Source of the DNA: Jaapia argillacea MUCL 33604
Lineage: Eukaryota > Basidiomycota > Agaricomycetes > Jaapiales > Jaapiaceae
Assembly: GCA_000697665.1 (NCBI GenBank)
Contig: KL197756.1
Span: 124,001 to 188,000 of the forward strand
Direction of reading: 5' to 3'
Length of the DNA stretch: 64,000 nucleotides
Below are positions 37,916-49,694 of this stretch, one piece after another; positions within the stretch are counted from its first letter, which is position 1, and each line of letters opens with the position of its first letter. The position numbers were made by a program, and so were the translations under genes. The notes under the pieces were generated by a model. That model was not told where the DNA came from. It saw nothing but the letters and a program-made list of their open reading frames with translations, and ran no database searches.

Positions 37916-39827
37916 TACCTAACTCCACTTTTCACAGATCGTCGGAAGTGATTGGACTTGTTATCCCACTCCTGTATATCACACATTCGTGCTATAACAC
38001 ATGGATGTGCCCCGATCTTGTACCAAGGACGATGCGGCCTGTAACCTCGGAGAATACGCATTGCGTCAAGTCTTCTGCCAGCGTTTACATCGGTTAGCAG
38101 TGTCGAGATCAGTGGCGAAAAGAGGAGCGACATACCCCGTAGATCGTACGAACTGACTTCGTAGACCGAGTGCCCATGGATAACTTTGTCTGTCCGAAGA
38201 CCAAAGTCGAGTTCAGGGTACGAGCTCGAAGGGGCGTTGTCGGGATCCAACTGAATATCCTCAGGATCCTGATCGGTGGAGAACACGACAACGTTTCTCT
38301 TTGTGCTTCCCCTGGTTCTTTCGATCCAAACTCCACGCTTGCCTTCAGCGCCAATACAACAGGCGCCAACGAACGCCCTACCCGACCTCCCGGGAGCCTC
38401 GGGACGTTTAGCTGCACTTGAACGCTGGCCCACAGAAGGAAAGAGGCTATGGGAAGGAGTCGCTGTGACCATATTATGTACGCTGAGGAGCGTGACGGTC
38501 AAGGTGGGCAGATGCTCCACCTCAAGTCCCAGGGAAATTTGAGAGGAGGAAGGACCGGGTGGGAAATGGAGGTCAATGGCATAGTGGAAAAGACCCTTGA
38601 GGACATCGTATGCAAGAAATGACAAGCGGTAATCGGTACCCTCCGGAGGAGGGGTTACACTGGGTAGGATTGAGGAGACGGAGACACCTCGGAAAGTAGT
38701 ATGAGGGAAAGTGGCGATATTGGTGGAGCGAGACTGGAAGTTGTTTTGTTCGGTCGAATTAGATGTAGTAGCGCCGCTAACAGGGATGGGATGCAATTCA
38801 ACTGATCGGGTTTTGAAGCATAAGATGTGAGCTTTGCAAAATTTCACGGCGATGATACCGTTCCACTTGGGACGGTCAGTCTCAGTGGAATACGACCAAG
38901 GGAAGGAGTGAACTTACCAATTGGTCGAGGTCCTCTATTTGAGTGGATATCGCGACAGATTCTTTGGTATCCCAGTTGATCAAGTCAATGAAGCATTCAC
39001 GCGAGAATGCAGCGAGCCTCAGGTGAGGGTCAAGGGCATGAATGACTGGAGCAGAATCTTTCGTGATGAGGGCTACTTGTTCAGCCTCCATCCATGAGCT
39101 ACTGCCCAGTAATGGGATGCGAAGAATGCATGTTCTTGAAGGCCTGTATTCACAGGTTGCGATGAATATGCCACCCAAAATCAAAGACGTCACGGACAAT
39201 TGGAATCATTCTTACCGTTCTGCCCCCGTCACTCCGACTAATATGGAATCTTCTTCTACGTCAAGGCAGGCGCTAGCAGAACCCCAAGGTCGTGGCCCCG
39301 TCAGCCTGATACATGCTCGGCATAAACCCGGCGAATCTTCCACCCCAGAGGTATCGTCCAAGTCCCAGACAGCCACGACCCCCTCCGAGTATACGCATAG
39401 CAGGAAGCGGTCCAGGAAGAGCTCGAAGGCAAGTATATGTTGGCCAAGCTTTGGAGTAAATCGTCGAGCTGACGTTTCTCGAGGTAACAGCCATGAACGT
39501 TCAACCAACGAGGCAGATATAACCAGCTTTTCCAGCTCGGCAGAGGTGAGTTGAGTCAGTGGGTCGGATGACCGTGCACCTGGAGGGAAGGGTAGATAGT
39601 TCTGTTGGTGGTGAATGAGACCCAACCAGATACTTCGGTCGAAAGTCGCCTCAGCGAGGGCTTTGCATGTCTGAACAGCAAGAAAACCTCTTCAAGACTA
39701 TCGATGTGTGAAAGGAAATTAGAGGGCGCACCATTCGCAAAGCAAGAATTCCCTCGACATCGAGGAGTGTTGCGATGAGTAGGATAACTTCTGTCGGAAG
39801 AGTTAATAGGAGGCATTCATCTGCCAT
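37807..39827 (-). CDS. F-box protein with beta-propeller-like body
   Basis: The first exon starts at 39827: MADECLLLTLPTEVILLIAT, then LLDVEGILALRM, and splices (GTGCGC donor) to TCKALAEATFDRSIWLGLI, together a typical F-box. The body follows with SASLVERSWLLPRE, FELFLDRFLLCVYSEGVVAV and WDLDD (WD-like strands), and a last large exon from about 38847 with IGAHPCVIARMCDIQEWDNK. SCF substrate adaptor is the inferred role. The introns near 39205 and 38930 were not fixed exactly. The frame stays open to 37807, overlapping 109 bases of TPT1 coding sequence in convergent orientation; an earlier stop through an unseen intron is possible. Confidence 0.7.
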
Positions 39828-40131
39828 CACCTATTGGAAAGAAGGAACAGGGGATATTCTTGCCCTACTTGTAGATTATTCGTGGAACCAACCGACTATG
39901 CTTTGGGATGAACAGATCATGGTGGGAGGCTTTCGGCCAACAATGGGAAAGAGCGTGGGATGGCGTTGTTTATGCAGCAATCCCATCATCATTCTTGACT
40001 GTCTGTTCTGTCTCTGGCACCCTCAGGTCTCCTCTTTCTCCGTTATGTCGCGGAAGTACTCAGCTCCAGCGTTCGGGAGTATCAGTTGGTGATTTGTGGA
40101 AATCGATACTGGTGCCCTAATCACCCTCACA
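39828..40131. other. Short intergenic region, divergent
   Basis: 304 bases between the F-box gene (-) and the next gene (+). Short plus-strand frames show no domain. Nothing distinctive is seen. Confidence 0.35.
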
Positions 40132-42758
40132 ATGCCTCAGCATTCGCGTCCAGGCCCTCAATTAACCGTTGAATTTGACGACGACACAGCACAGAACGAG
40201 TTTTTATCCGCCTATCTTGTTGACGATGAAAGCGACGATGACAGCAATGCAACAGTATCTGATCTTCCTGGTCCCGGCCGGACGCTTGACGGTGTCCTCT
40301 CCGTCATGGTTCGTAGGGTGGCAAACATTCTCAACAAGAGCCCTGGGCAACCATCTCGTCCAGGCAAATAACTTTATATTCCCTGAAGCAATTATCTCAC
40401 TTGACAGACTTGAATTTTAGGTTTAAATGTGAATTTTGAGGATGCCGATGATCTAGCTGAATTTCTTGCGGATGAGTATCTTGACCATTTAAGCTATACG
40501 AACGAGACTATTTCCGACCAGCAAGGTCCCGGTCGCACTTTTGGAGCTCTGCTCTCTGAAGCTGGACGGAAAGTCGACACTATCCTCAGCCAAATATCAG
40601 AGCGACTTCATGTGGGGCCTAACGCAGTCATGGACCGTATGATGGCCATCCAAGATCAGGCCAGATATCATCGTGCTTCAGGCGCTCCTCAGAAGCCGTC
40701 GCTTTCCCGTTTCCGCCCTCCGCGCTCTTTTAGGTCTCTGGTTATTGCAGCGTCCACTAGCAGCGACATAGATAATGTTGGGGGAAATGCAGACTTCCTG
40801 GAAGGATGCGGACAACTGGTGCATCTTATTAGGTACCCTCACCGTCTCTAACTGGCGATTAGTGCTAATGCTTTTCCAGTCATAACAAACCACGAACGCG
40901 ATACCTCGCCATATTCTACATCTCAACCCTGATCTTTACTTACCCTGAGATTTATAAACTGCTCATTGGCCTTGGCGCCCCTAAAGCTCTGGAGGACGTC
41001 ATCCGTTACTCCCTGTGGCTGCCACTTAGCCATGGGATCGGAGGTTGTTGCTGGCCCCATCAAGGCGGGCTCTGGTATTGCTGTCGGAAACCCAAGTTCT
41101 GTCCACTGCGAAGAGCTTTCTGGCCTTCAGGATCTGGGGGGACGATGAAGACGAAATAGCGGAGTTTACAAAGCTCGCAGCCAAGCTAGTAGAGTTCACT
41201 ATGTGCGTTCGAGAAGCAAATTCTCACCTCTTAATGGTGACTGAACAATTTATTGTCAGGAATCCCAAGACTCAACTTCCCGCTGGTCGCGGGCTGCTTG
41301 GAAATGATTTTATCCTTGACCAAGTGGTGACACCACAGATTATGGAGCGTTGGGCTGTACTTGCTCTCAACTCGGATCCCTTGGACAGAATTGTGTTCGG
41401 GCAGTTGGTGATGGAACGCTGGGATCGCTCACCCGAGTGGAGCGGCCGCCAACACTGGCACAAAATACTCCTTCCCTTTCTTAAGGTATGCTTTCGGGTC
41501 TACATAGGCGGGTGCCCTCAAATCTACTCCACGAAAGTGCCGCAACTTACCAGAATTTCAGATCCTCTGATAGATCCCGACAGGGTCCAAGCGATGTTGC
41601 AGGCTTATCGAGCTCGTCCATTCACCTTTGACTATCTTGCCGCTAATGCCGATGAGCAGAGCATCCGCGAGCTGAAGCTGTTGCTCGATCGAGGAACCCA
41701 ATCAGCTATGGTCGTCCCTTCCGGCGCCCGTGGTTTGAATCTGTTTAGTATGATCACAACCTATACCTCACCTTTCTTCAAGCTCTGGAGGTTGTTCTGC
41801 CGAGAGTGGTACTTTGATGGCCCCGGTTGGTGGTATGATTCCCGCAACGTTCCACTGCGCGTCATTACGCAACATAGGAGGAAACTATTATGTCGGAGAC
41901 TGATAAAGACGGTTTTGAGGTCAGTGCTGAATATCGTCTTGCTCACTACCCTTTTCGTTTACCCATCTGTTCTGAGTATAGGCGAGTGTGATACAGAACA
42001 GGTCATGCAGGTCGTTGAACGAGATCCCGACTGTCGTGGAGACATTATCGGTCTTCTTGCTTCGCACTCACCTGTCCATGAGACTGAGGGTGATTGGGAT
42101 GGAAGGAGTCAGTCTTTGCTGGAGGAACTTCGAGTCCACCAAACTTCACATCAGAAATTTTGGATAGAAGGTGGACGTAGTGTTTCCCTCCACGATCATT
42201 GTATAGGGATAGGGCGAACCTCCTGTCATGCGAGCAACGGTGATATCAAGGTATGTCGATCTAGTCGTGTGAATAAATTGACTTGGTCCCACCATCCTCC
42301 CTAGGCGTATGGGATCCATATTCCATATGACCAATGGCTCTTCTTCAAACCTCGCCCCAAGTCTCGAGACGCTGATACTTTGATCGGTGACAAACGCGCT
42401 CTACGCTTGGTGCTGGCATCTGACCTCGATAATTCCACCGACTACAAACCCATTGTGGTCGCTCTCAGCGCAGAAGGAGGCGCAGAATATATCGCTTGTG
42501 CTCCCCACGAGGAGGAGGATTCCCTCATGATATACGAGTTTTTTGTTGCACTCGGAAGCACTTTTGCCGACGTGGCTTGGCAGTACGATGTCGAACGTCT
42601 CTACGTTTTAGCGCTGAGGGAAGTGGATGGTAGTCAACCTGCCCACATCTATTGGCACAATCGGTGGGGTATTTTGTATCTCCAGCATCGTGTGGATGCT
42701 GATCGATTGTTTGCAGAAGATCAAACGAACTCAGGCATGCGGTCTCCGGTGCGCTGAG
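40132..42758 (+). CDS. Lineage-specific protein with internal tandem repeat and hydrophobic segments
   Basis: The frame starts at ATG 40132 (an in-frame ATG also at 40096). Exon 1 reads VEFDDDTAQNEFLSAYLVDD then DLPGPGRTLDGVLSVMVRRV. Exon 2, from about 40422, reads NFEDADDLAEFLADEYLDHL then DQQGPGRTFGALLSEAGRKV, so the first about 75 residues are a tandem duplication. Exon 3 (from about 40880) has a hydrophobic segment (YLAIFYISTLIFTYPEIYKL). A long frame, 41045-42304, follows with GLLGNDFILDQVVTPQIMER and a second hydrophobic segment (SVLNIVLLTTLFVYPSVL), then an exon 42304-42758. The intron between the repeats needs a GC donor or a weak GT donor. The family was not recognised. The coding content is convincing; the exon joins near 41030-41070 and 41480-41560 are unsure. 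Confidence 0.5.
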
Positions 42759-43926
42759 GCCTGTTCCACGATGGTTGATGGCAGCTTCATGTGGAGAATG
42801 TCGCTGGCATGATGGATGACCTGTCCCCTTACAAATCAAGCTCGATGTTGATGACGATGTTCCGTCTGACATCTCTAGTAATGCCCGTGTGGTGCCTTGC
42901 TTCTATCGGTGGGGAGAGAGATCCCCTAGAAGCAGGTTTTAGGTCTCTATGGGATGGAACTCGTACGGGAGTGGATGAATGAAAGCGGCATCGGACTTCC
43001 ATTGTCCTAATCTTCATGACTTTCCGCCGCTCGGGAGATATGCCGGCAGTTGGAGAGGTCCCAGGAGCAGCAATCGGAAAACCGGCGGAATCCTGCGTCG
43101 TCGATCATCGTGTGGTTCACCCCACCGCGATGCGTAGGGGCACCATACAACGAAAGTCAGAGAGAAAGCGAGGGAGAAACAGAAACAGGGGGCATTGCAG
43201 AGGTGGGTAGGCCAAGGAAAACCAAAGCGAGTGAAACTTACTGGCAGAGTCCCTTGGGGACACCTGGTTCAGAAACACGTCGACGTCAGGCAGAGACTAT
43301 AATGGGGGATTTTCAGAACTGCCAACGTGTTCCCAAATACACCCAGCTGGGAACCTTACAGGGTAATCGAGTCAACCGCTGCACCCAGATTCCGTCGAGA
43401 CCGACAGAACCATGGGGACATTCGCGGGATCCTCTGTACCGTTCCCATAGCCGAAAATCGAAAGACGTTGCTTCGCTTGTCAGAGGAAACATCGTTACCT
43501 CACCTTATCGATGAGCTGTTGCTTGATGGGGAAATATGGATTGTATACCACCCCAGTACCAAGTATCCGACTCTCGCACCGTCCGGGGATTGTATTTTCC
43601 CTGTCCGGGTGCCGAAAAGAGGACGCAGCAAGAGACACAAGCTGGCAATGACCGGCGCAAAGGAGGTCTCGAGTTCTTCCTCCAGTTTTTCCCGAAGATC
43701 ACCCAAGCTATGCGGGTATAATTCCAGGATCGCTGGTTACTATAACGAGGTAGAAAGTCAGTGACCATTAAGAGTTCGTTTGACAAGTCTGAGCAAAAGA
43801 AGCAAGGGGTATTTCAAAAAACATGGTGGTTAGATATTCGTGCCTAGGCCTTCAGCGTCACAGGCACCGAATTTTGGTGAAGGGTCTTCGCAGCTTCCCT
43901 CACGATCTTGAACCACTACTATCAAA
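42759..43926 (+). other. Coding-like segments, probably an extension of the preceding gene or a separate small gene
   Basis: Several plus-strand stretches look like exons: about 42842-42940 (LDVDDDVPSDISSNARVVPC, then FYRWGERSP), about 42950-43010 (LYGMELVREWMNESGIGLPL) and 43327-43764 (TVPIAENRKTLLRLSEETSL, then PHLIDELLLDGEIWIVYHPS). The last ends in a Ser-rich basic tail. They sit in different frames with plausible AG acceptors, but I could not join them confidently to each other or to the gene ending at 42758. No domain is recognised. Confidence 0.35.
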
Positions 43927-44308
43927 TGGAAGGCGTCGATCCCTCAGACGTACCCTCCTCGCAGCCTAAAACAAGTGGATCTATGTCCTCACAAATCTCA
44001 GTCTGAATGCCCGACATACGAACTTTGTTAGTATTTGAAATCAACGCGGCCTTGCGAGTACAATCGCTGCAAACCTTTGCAACTGGTGGCCGTCGTGCGT
44101 CCGGACGAGGATCAGGCAGCGCTGTGAATTCGTTGAAGTACGGTTTGAGTCACTTGGTACGTCGTTCTTACTCTGACACAGGTCTGGCGGACGCATTGAA
44201 ACCGAAATTCTACTAGAACCCGAAAAGGTACACCAAAATAGCCTCAGAATCAATACAGAGTACAAACGGAAACGGAATGACTCCGTTCCAAGCAATCACA
44301 GCCAATAG
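43927..44308 (+). CDS. Possible small multi-exon gene
   Basis: An ATG at about 43927 opens MEGVDPSDVPSSQPKTSGSM, followed by a GTCTGA donor. A TTAG acceptor leads to YLKSTRPCEYNRCKPLQLVA. A CACAG acceptor near 44182 leads to SGGRIETEILLEPEKVHQNS and a basic end near 44308. Competing frames in the middle segment leave the structure open. No domain or known family is recognised. Confidence 0.25.
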
Positions 44309-44485
44309 CGATGGCAGGACGAACTAACGTTATGTCCAGGGACACCGAATGAGCTCCCTCCAGTTTTGGTGGAACGAAGTCGCGATCCTGTAAGAATCTC
44401 CAGTCTCTGCCATCTTCTTTGGTTCGATAGGACTAACCTGTATAAGTTCGCTCTTAGGACATTGGGAACGAAGATTCTGCCACCG

Positions 44486-44725
44486 CTATGTGTCGTTCCT
44501 ACTATGCATCCTCTGGTGCTCTTCCATCAATGTCCTCAACTCCTCTTCCCTCTCCTCTGCTTCTGTACGGGCCTGCTCCCACATTTGCAGAGTATACTGG
44601 TAGAGGGCATGAGAGTAGTCCCTGAGACGCTGATCGATTGTCGTCTGATCGTCGTTCTGACCGGTCCCCCCGTTGGCCGAGTTGTCTGCGTTTGCGCCAA
44701 GATCGTGATTTGGGCCGGACGTCAT
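44486..44725 (-). CDS. Small coiled-coil protein, 79 aa
   Basis: A single open frame starts at ATG 44725 and reads MTSGPNHDLGANADNSANGG, then a heptad-like charged helix YTLQMWEQARTEAEEREEEL and RTLMEEHQRMHS. The Glu/Arg-rich helix over about 45 residues looks like a coiled coil. It could be a complete small protein or the first exon of a larger one; no splice partner was found. Not recognised. Confidence 0.4.
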   Translation of the reverse strand: MTSGPNHDLGANADNSANGGTGQNDDQTTIDQRLRDYSHALYQYTLQMWEQARTEAEEREEELRTLMEEHQRMHSRNDT

Positions 44726-45699
44726 GGGGGATTTTTGAGAGTTGGGGTACTATTGATCCAGCAGTGAGTTTTGTTAACGATTGAATGAAGCTTTTACATC
44801 AGGAGGACCGACCCGTTGAAAAGCCCAGACGTGTATGTTTCCTGGCAAGCAGCCCGCTATAATTGAGGACTTCTCACGAAGTTCTGATCTGGGGTGATCG
44901 GTCCCTGATGTCCCTGAAGTTTAAAAACGTCATGCTGCACGCGCGTGGAAGCCGTCAAAGAAGCAAACATAAACACAACGTCATTCGAACCACTTCCATG
45001 GAATTCACGCCTTCGGCGCTGAATTGGGTTCCGAATCCACGGAATACACAGGCTGATCCCGGTACTACCGTATACTAATCGCGGCTCAACTTCACCCGTT
45101 GAAGCTGCGGGAACTCACGAATACAATGGCTCTCTAATCCTGGTCACCCTCTGGCACCAGCCCCCGTAAATCCATTCCACAGTGGGCACCTTCTCCTCGT
45201 ACTCAGCTCTTGGTGAGTGGTCTTGGAAATTGGATCCAGCGAGATCCCCTCCTGGCATCATCCGACGAATAAACTTAGTTTTCTGATGGTACCACAGCCT
45301 TGGCTATATTCTGGCTTCCATGTCGGCCAGTTCCCGAGCTTGGTTCCCGGGCACACCGCAATGACCACATGTTTCACGCGCCTTTCGCTTGAGGCCCCCT
45401 TCCAACATTCCGGCACCTAGCTGCCGCTCGGTAGTTCTCGATGCTCGCAGTCCCCAGCCTCCCATCAAGCTCAGCTCACCGGAAACGAACCTCCAGTTAT
45501 GGCAGCCTAATTTGAACATGGTCAGAGCGCGATGGTTTTGCCCTCGTTTTGTAAGTAACAGTGCTCAAAGACCCCGAGCCCTCCCCTCTAAGAGGACAAG
45601 GGCGCCCTCCTGCCAAGGCGTCTGCTCTCTTCAAGCCGTATGTCAGCCAACTATTGGAAACCAGATTATCTCGGTTCTCACCGGTAACTTTCCATGCAG
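44726..45699. other. Gene-poor stretch
   Basis: Short frames on both strands without a domain. A minus-strand frame at 45519-45304 (GGLKRKARETCGHCGVPGNQ) has one CxxC pair and may be an exon of the minus-strand candidate to its right; this is weak. No element ends or repeats are seen. Confidence 0.3.
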
Positions 45700-46702
45700 T
45701 CCTTCTTGATGACTTGGCGTCATATGATTTTTCCATCCATCGATCCCCGTACCTTCGTCCCGAATGGGTTCCCCGGTTTCGGCGTCTGTTTCGCATTCAC
45801 CAAAAACTGGACGTAGAATGGCACTTGTAACTTGTCGCTCGAACACCACCGTTAAACAAATTTCCAACCAACTTCCAGGCGCAACGCTAGCTTGCGGCCC
45901 CAAGTCGTTCTGAAAATCTACATGTGCTCGCCACACCTCCCCGATCTCACCTTTCTCTTGCCTCCGTATTGCCCTCCAAGCATAGTTATTCCAAGGCATA
46001 TTCCATCACGCCACCGATGGTATTACGAACAAGAAGTAGGATCGCAGCTCTTCACCCGGACTTTGGCGAATGAAAGGAATCATCGATATGAGGGCCTCAT
46101 GTTTGCCAGCCTTGGTCGATTTATACCACCTAAATTTCAAACGACGGTGTTAGGGTGCGCCCGCTGTGTCTCCTAACTATTGGTAGATCTTCTCTGTTGG
46201 TTCTCCCCTTCGGTTGGCAGCCCCCTTCAGCCTGCTCTCACGCACATTTCTTTAGCCTGTCGACACGCCCCTTCTTCAATACCACAAGGCTCATCCGTTT
46301 TAGAGAACTGGAACTACGTCCAGAGCCTCCAGATGCACGTATGGCCGTCGCTCACGGGGGAACCAAGGTGCTGCCGTAAGCCACCGGCTCGCTTTCGCGA
46401 AACCTCCAGGTCGCCAAAAATTCGTCGACGAAGACACGATGCCCCTCATTTCCGCTTGTCTCGTCCTTAGGGTCAACCAGAACCGACGCTGGGTCAACAC
46501 GCCGTGTAGGGAGCTGAGCGGTCACCTTCTCACGCAACCGATCCGCTCGGGTATGATTTCCCCGTGGATTTACACACAAAAATGCATAACAAGACATGCC
46601 ATTCAGGGGCTCAGGATGCGAGGCTGCTGGGAGGAGGTCTAGTCGGACACCAAGAGGATGGTTGGTGTAGCATGTGAACTTGCTTCGAAGTCGACGAGTC
46701 AA
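45700..46702 (-). CDS. Unrecognised minus-strand gene candidate
   Basis: A first exon could start at 46702 (MTRRLRSKFTCYTNHPLGVR) and run to a GTGAGC donor near 46365 (FLATWRFRESEPVAYGSTLV). A second coding-like exon, about 46120-46015, reads YKSTKAGKHEALISMIPFIR and QSPGEELRSYFLFVIPS before a GTGGCG donor. Further segments near 45990 and 45810-45720 (VPFYVQFLVNAKQTPKPGNP) have plausible splice ends. Base composition matches neighbouring genes. I do not recognise the protein and the 3' end is not fixed. Confidence 0.3.
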
Positions 46703-48853
46703 TCACTCGTTGAGAGGTTGAGAGATTTCCCCTTACACAGGGCGCACCCCCAGCATGGAGAACGGGATAACGTGCGGGACGACGCCCGTTGTGCGCAAGG
46801 CGGCGGTGCTGTCCCGAACTTGCAGGGTTTCTGGGACGATATGTGGGTCTGGTGCTAGATCACAGTTGCTTCGAGGACGTTGAAAACAAGCTGAGTAGGG
46901 GTCTGGCATAACTCACTTCCGCCCTAATCGCGAACTGGTTCCCCACCGAAGAAGCGTAGATTGGTTTATCGCTCCAATCATGCTGATTCAGGTCAGCCTC
47001 TTGTCTTGGTGGATCTCGCGCCGAACACCCCGAGTAGGGGCCGCATCTCTGTGTCGTCATTAACGGAGAACATGTTGTATTCGTCACGAACCATGCTGAA
47101 TATGGATAATGATAAAAGTATCACGGTCCCAATGAAAAGATACCGTTTGCGATTAATTGACTGCAGTATGTCTTCGAAGAATTACGAGAACCTTCGACAA
47201 TTGTCTGAGAATAATTAATCAGTTTAGATTCGGTGGAAGGGGGGTGAAAACTGGAAAGTTCGTGGAGCTCACATGTGAAGAAGGGACGTCGCAATCGATC
47301 GGCACCTTTCTATCCCTACGAAAAGGGGGAGTTCCATGAGGCCGCTGCGATCTCCGTTTGCCAAGGCTGGTGGAAGAGGCACATGTTGTACCAATTCCAG
47401 TCGATGTTTGTAATGGCAAGAGATTGGAAATGGAGTGGACTCCCATCGGAGGAAATGCGGGTCAACGCAAGCAAGCCTGACACTGGAGAACCAAATTCGA
47501 CCTTGAGGAGAATGCACGTAGAAAAAGAAGACGGGTATTCATCACGGCGGAGGCACAGATTGTTTGAGGCGTCGAAACGATCGGATGAACTTTTGGCGAG
47601 GGTGATGCCAGGGCCTGGTCGCTGGGGATACTCAAACTAATTGAAGAGCTCAAGATAGGACGTTCGAGTTGCATGGCCAGGAGAACACCTTTGTCTTCAA
47701 TTTTCCACTGGCCATGAAAAAGATTTCAAGTCTCCCGGACTGCCACGTGGATGGCGAAGTGGCTGGATTCCAATGAGGGGATTCCGTCGATGGTCGACCA
47801 AAGATGGCGAAGGGGAAAGAAACATTCGCTGGATTCACCACCGGCGGCAGGAGCTGCTGTTGCTGCATGCTAGATAGGGGAGTTGAGCGACAGAATCGAC
47901 TGAGATGTGATACCTCACCAGAGAGTCTCCCAATTCAGAAAAAGCGATAGCTTTTGGGTTGCTGTGACGTTTGGTTTGTTGTCGAGTGAACGGTAGAAGA
48001 TCGGTAACTACACTGTAATTCTCCCGTGGTCGAGTGACGACCAGAGTAGTGAGGCACTGAGGATAAGTAAGTCTTGGGAAACATGAACTTTGTTGAACTG
48101 TCGAACCCTTGTTTACGGGAGGTCGAACCGAGTTTGATACAGCGACATCACGACATCTCATCAATGTGGGGACAAGATGAGCCGTCGACTCAAAAGTTAG
48201 ACTTGAGTTTAGAGCTAACCACTTGCCAAACTCCCACCAGTGCAGGGCCCTAGACTCGTGTCCAGTCTCTATGAGACACTCAAGGGAGGTACTCGATGTG
48301 ATTTTCGTGTGTGGAGGGGAGAGAAAACTGCCATATTGACTGCCATTCAGAAAAAGGTGTGCAAGGTGAAATGCGTGCCATACATTCTGTCTCGTTCTAC
48401 AAACCAAAGATTCTGGTTTCGAGACTAGCAGGGCCTTCTCATCTGGCGTGAGTAAGTACATCCTGTGACATCCATCTCATTTCCAATATATAAACTCTTT
48501 GCTGAGGAATATTGATCGAATGCGACCTCATTCACAATCTCCAACCAACTCTCGCCGCCCAACCAAATGACACCGGTAGGCCTTTGCTAAAACGGCCCCC
48601 TGTTGGTACTCTCACACAAGAGCGATCGTAGTTATTAACACCATGATGACGCGAAGGCCACACCCAAGTAGGGTCTTCATCATCTCTCGGGGAGTATTAG
48701 CCTCAAACCCTCTTGGCATTTGACCCGTACGATAAAATCATTTCCCCCTCACCATTACGCTATACCCTACTGACTATTCGGTTCAGAATGAATATCTCGA
48801 GCGGTAACTATTCCTACAATAAGATAGCCAGAGAGAAATTGAGAATGATGAAA
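46703..48853. other. Unresolved region with scattered open frames
   Basis: A minus-strand frame of 208 codons begins at ATG 48461 (MYLLTPDEKALLVSKPESLV) and runs to 47838, and a plus-strand frame of 121 codons lies at 47275-47640 (ICVCQGWW-like, charged). Neither shows a domain, and both may contain unrecognised introns. A minus-strand segment at 47868-47650 ends in FFMASGKLKTKVFSWPCNSN. I cannot support a gene model. No terminal repeats or transposase motifs are visible. Confidence 0.25.
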
Positions 48854-49694
48854 CTACTCTGAATTGGCCCACCAACGCCACCAACGAGGCCGTTTGGCCA
48901 CCTTCAAAGTCCGATAGAGAACCGAGTACGTCTTCCCTAGCCGATCTTCCCCAACTTTTATATGATCCATGTGGCCGGCGGTAGTCCAACGAGATGGGGT
49001 GTCGTTGGAAGGGATATCCTTCAGAGGGACACCCTCCTTCAGACCGACCGCGACGTTGTCACTCTCAGCCATAGTTAATATCATGGCGTAACCTGAACAA
49101 TTTGTCACCTCGGTGACGATGTGCTTCCTAGCGAAGTTCTTGTAGAAATCGGGGATGTTCCCAAGCCTGATTCGGGCTTCATCTGGCATACGGGAGATTG
49201 TTGAGTGGATGATATACAGAACAGCGCCTGATGAGGGGGAAGCATCTCAGTCGACTATCCGCAGTACCCAGACCACGGTAAACAATGCACGTACCAGTCC
49301 CTTTCGAGATATCGAACCGATGCTTCAGCGGACACTCAATTACTTTAGCCATATCTCTGATGGAAAACCCGTCAGAAGGTGCGAGAACAACAATCGTCTG
49401 TCCCACTCACTCGTCGGTTGGAGTGCCAAAAGCCACCTCTTTCATATTGGTTGAAACAACGCATGTCTCGGATGATCCAGATGATTCGGAAGGCACAGGC
49501 AATGTATTCCCGTTCACATCATTAAACCCGTCGAAATTAGAGTAGATATTCCCTTCGAGAATGAATTGCCCAGTGTGCCCGTCCATATGTCCATAGTCAC
49601 CAACTCGAATGGGTGTCTCTGGGTCGAAGTTCAAGTGACGAGAACCACTCGGTTGGTAAAGTAGGTCGACAAGGAGTCGTGCGGAGGTTGGCAT
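48854..49694 (-). CDS. Compact 239-aa protein with GDYG/EGNIY signature
   Basis: Exons 49694-49411, 49356-49295 and 49227-48854 join exactly in frame. The N-terminal half reads MPTSARLLVDLLYQPSGSRH, then IRVGDYGHMDGHTGQFILEG followed by NIYSNFDGFN. The middle reads CPLKHRFDISKGTGAVLYII. The C-terminal half reads ARKHIVTEVTNCSGYAMILT, then an Arg/Trp-rich end (KRPRWWRWWANSE). The order GD(Y/V)G-x-TGxF-EGNIY, then GAVL, then VTEVxxCxxYAxxLx, recalls a family of small cytosolic proteins I believe is common in Agaricomycetes, for which a gasdermin-like fold is one possible but unverified idea. No signal peptide or membrane segment. All splice sites are canonical and the gene looks intact. Confidence 0.65.
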
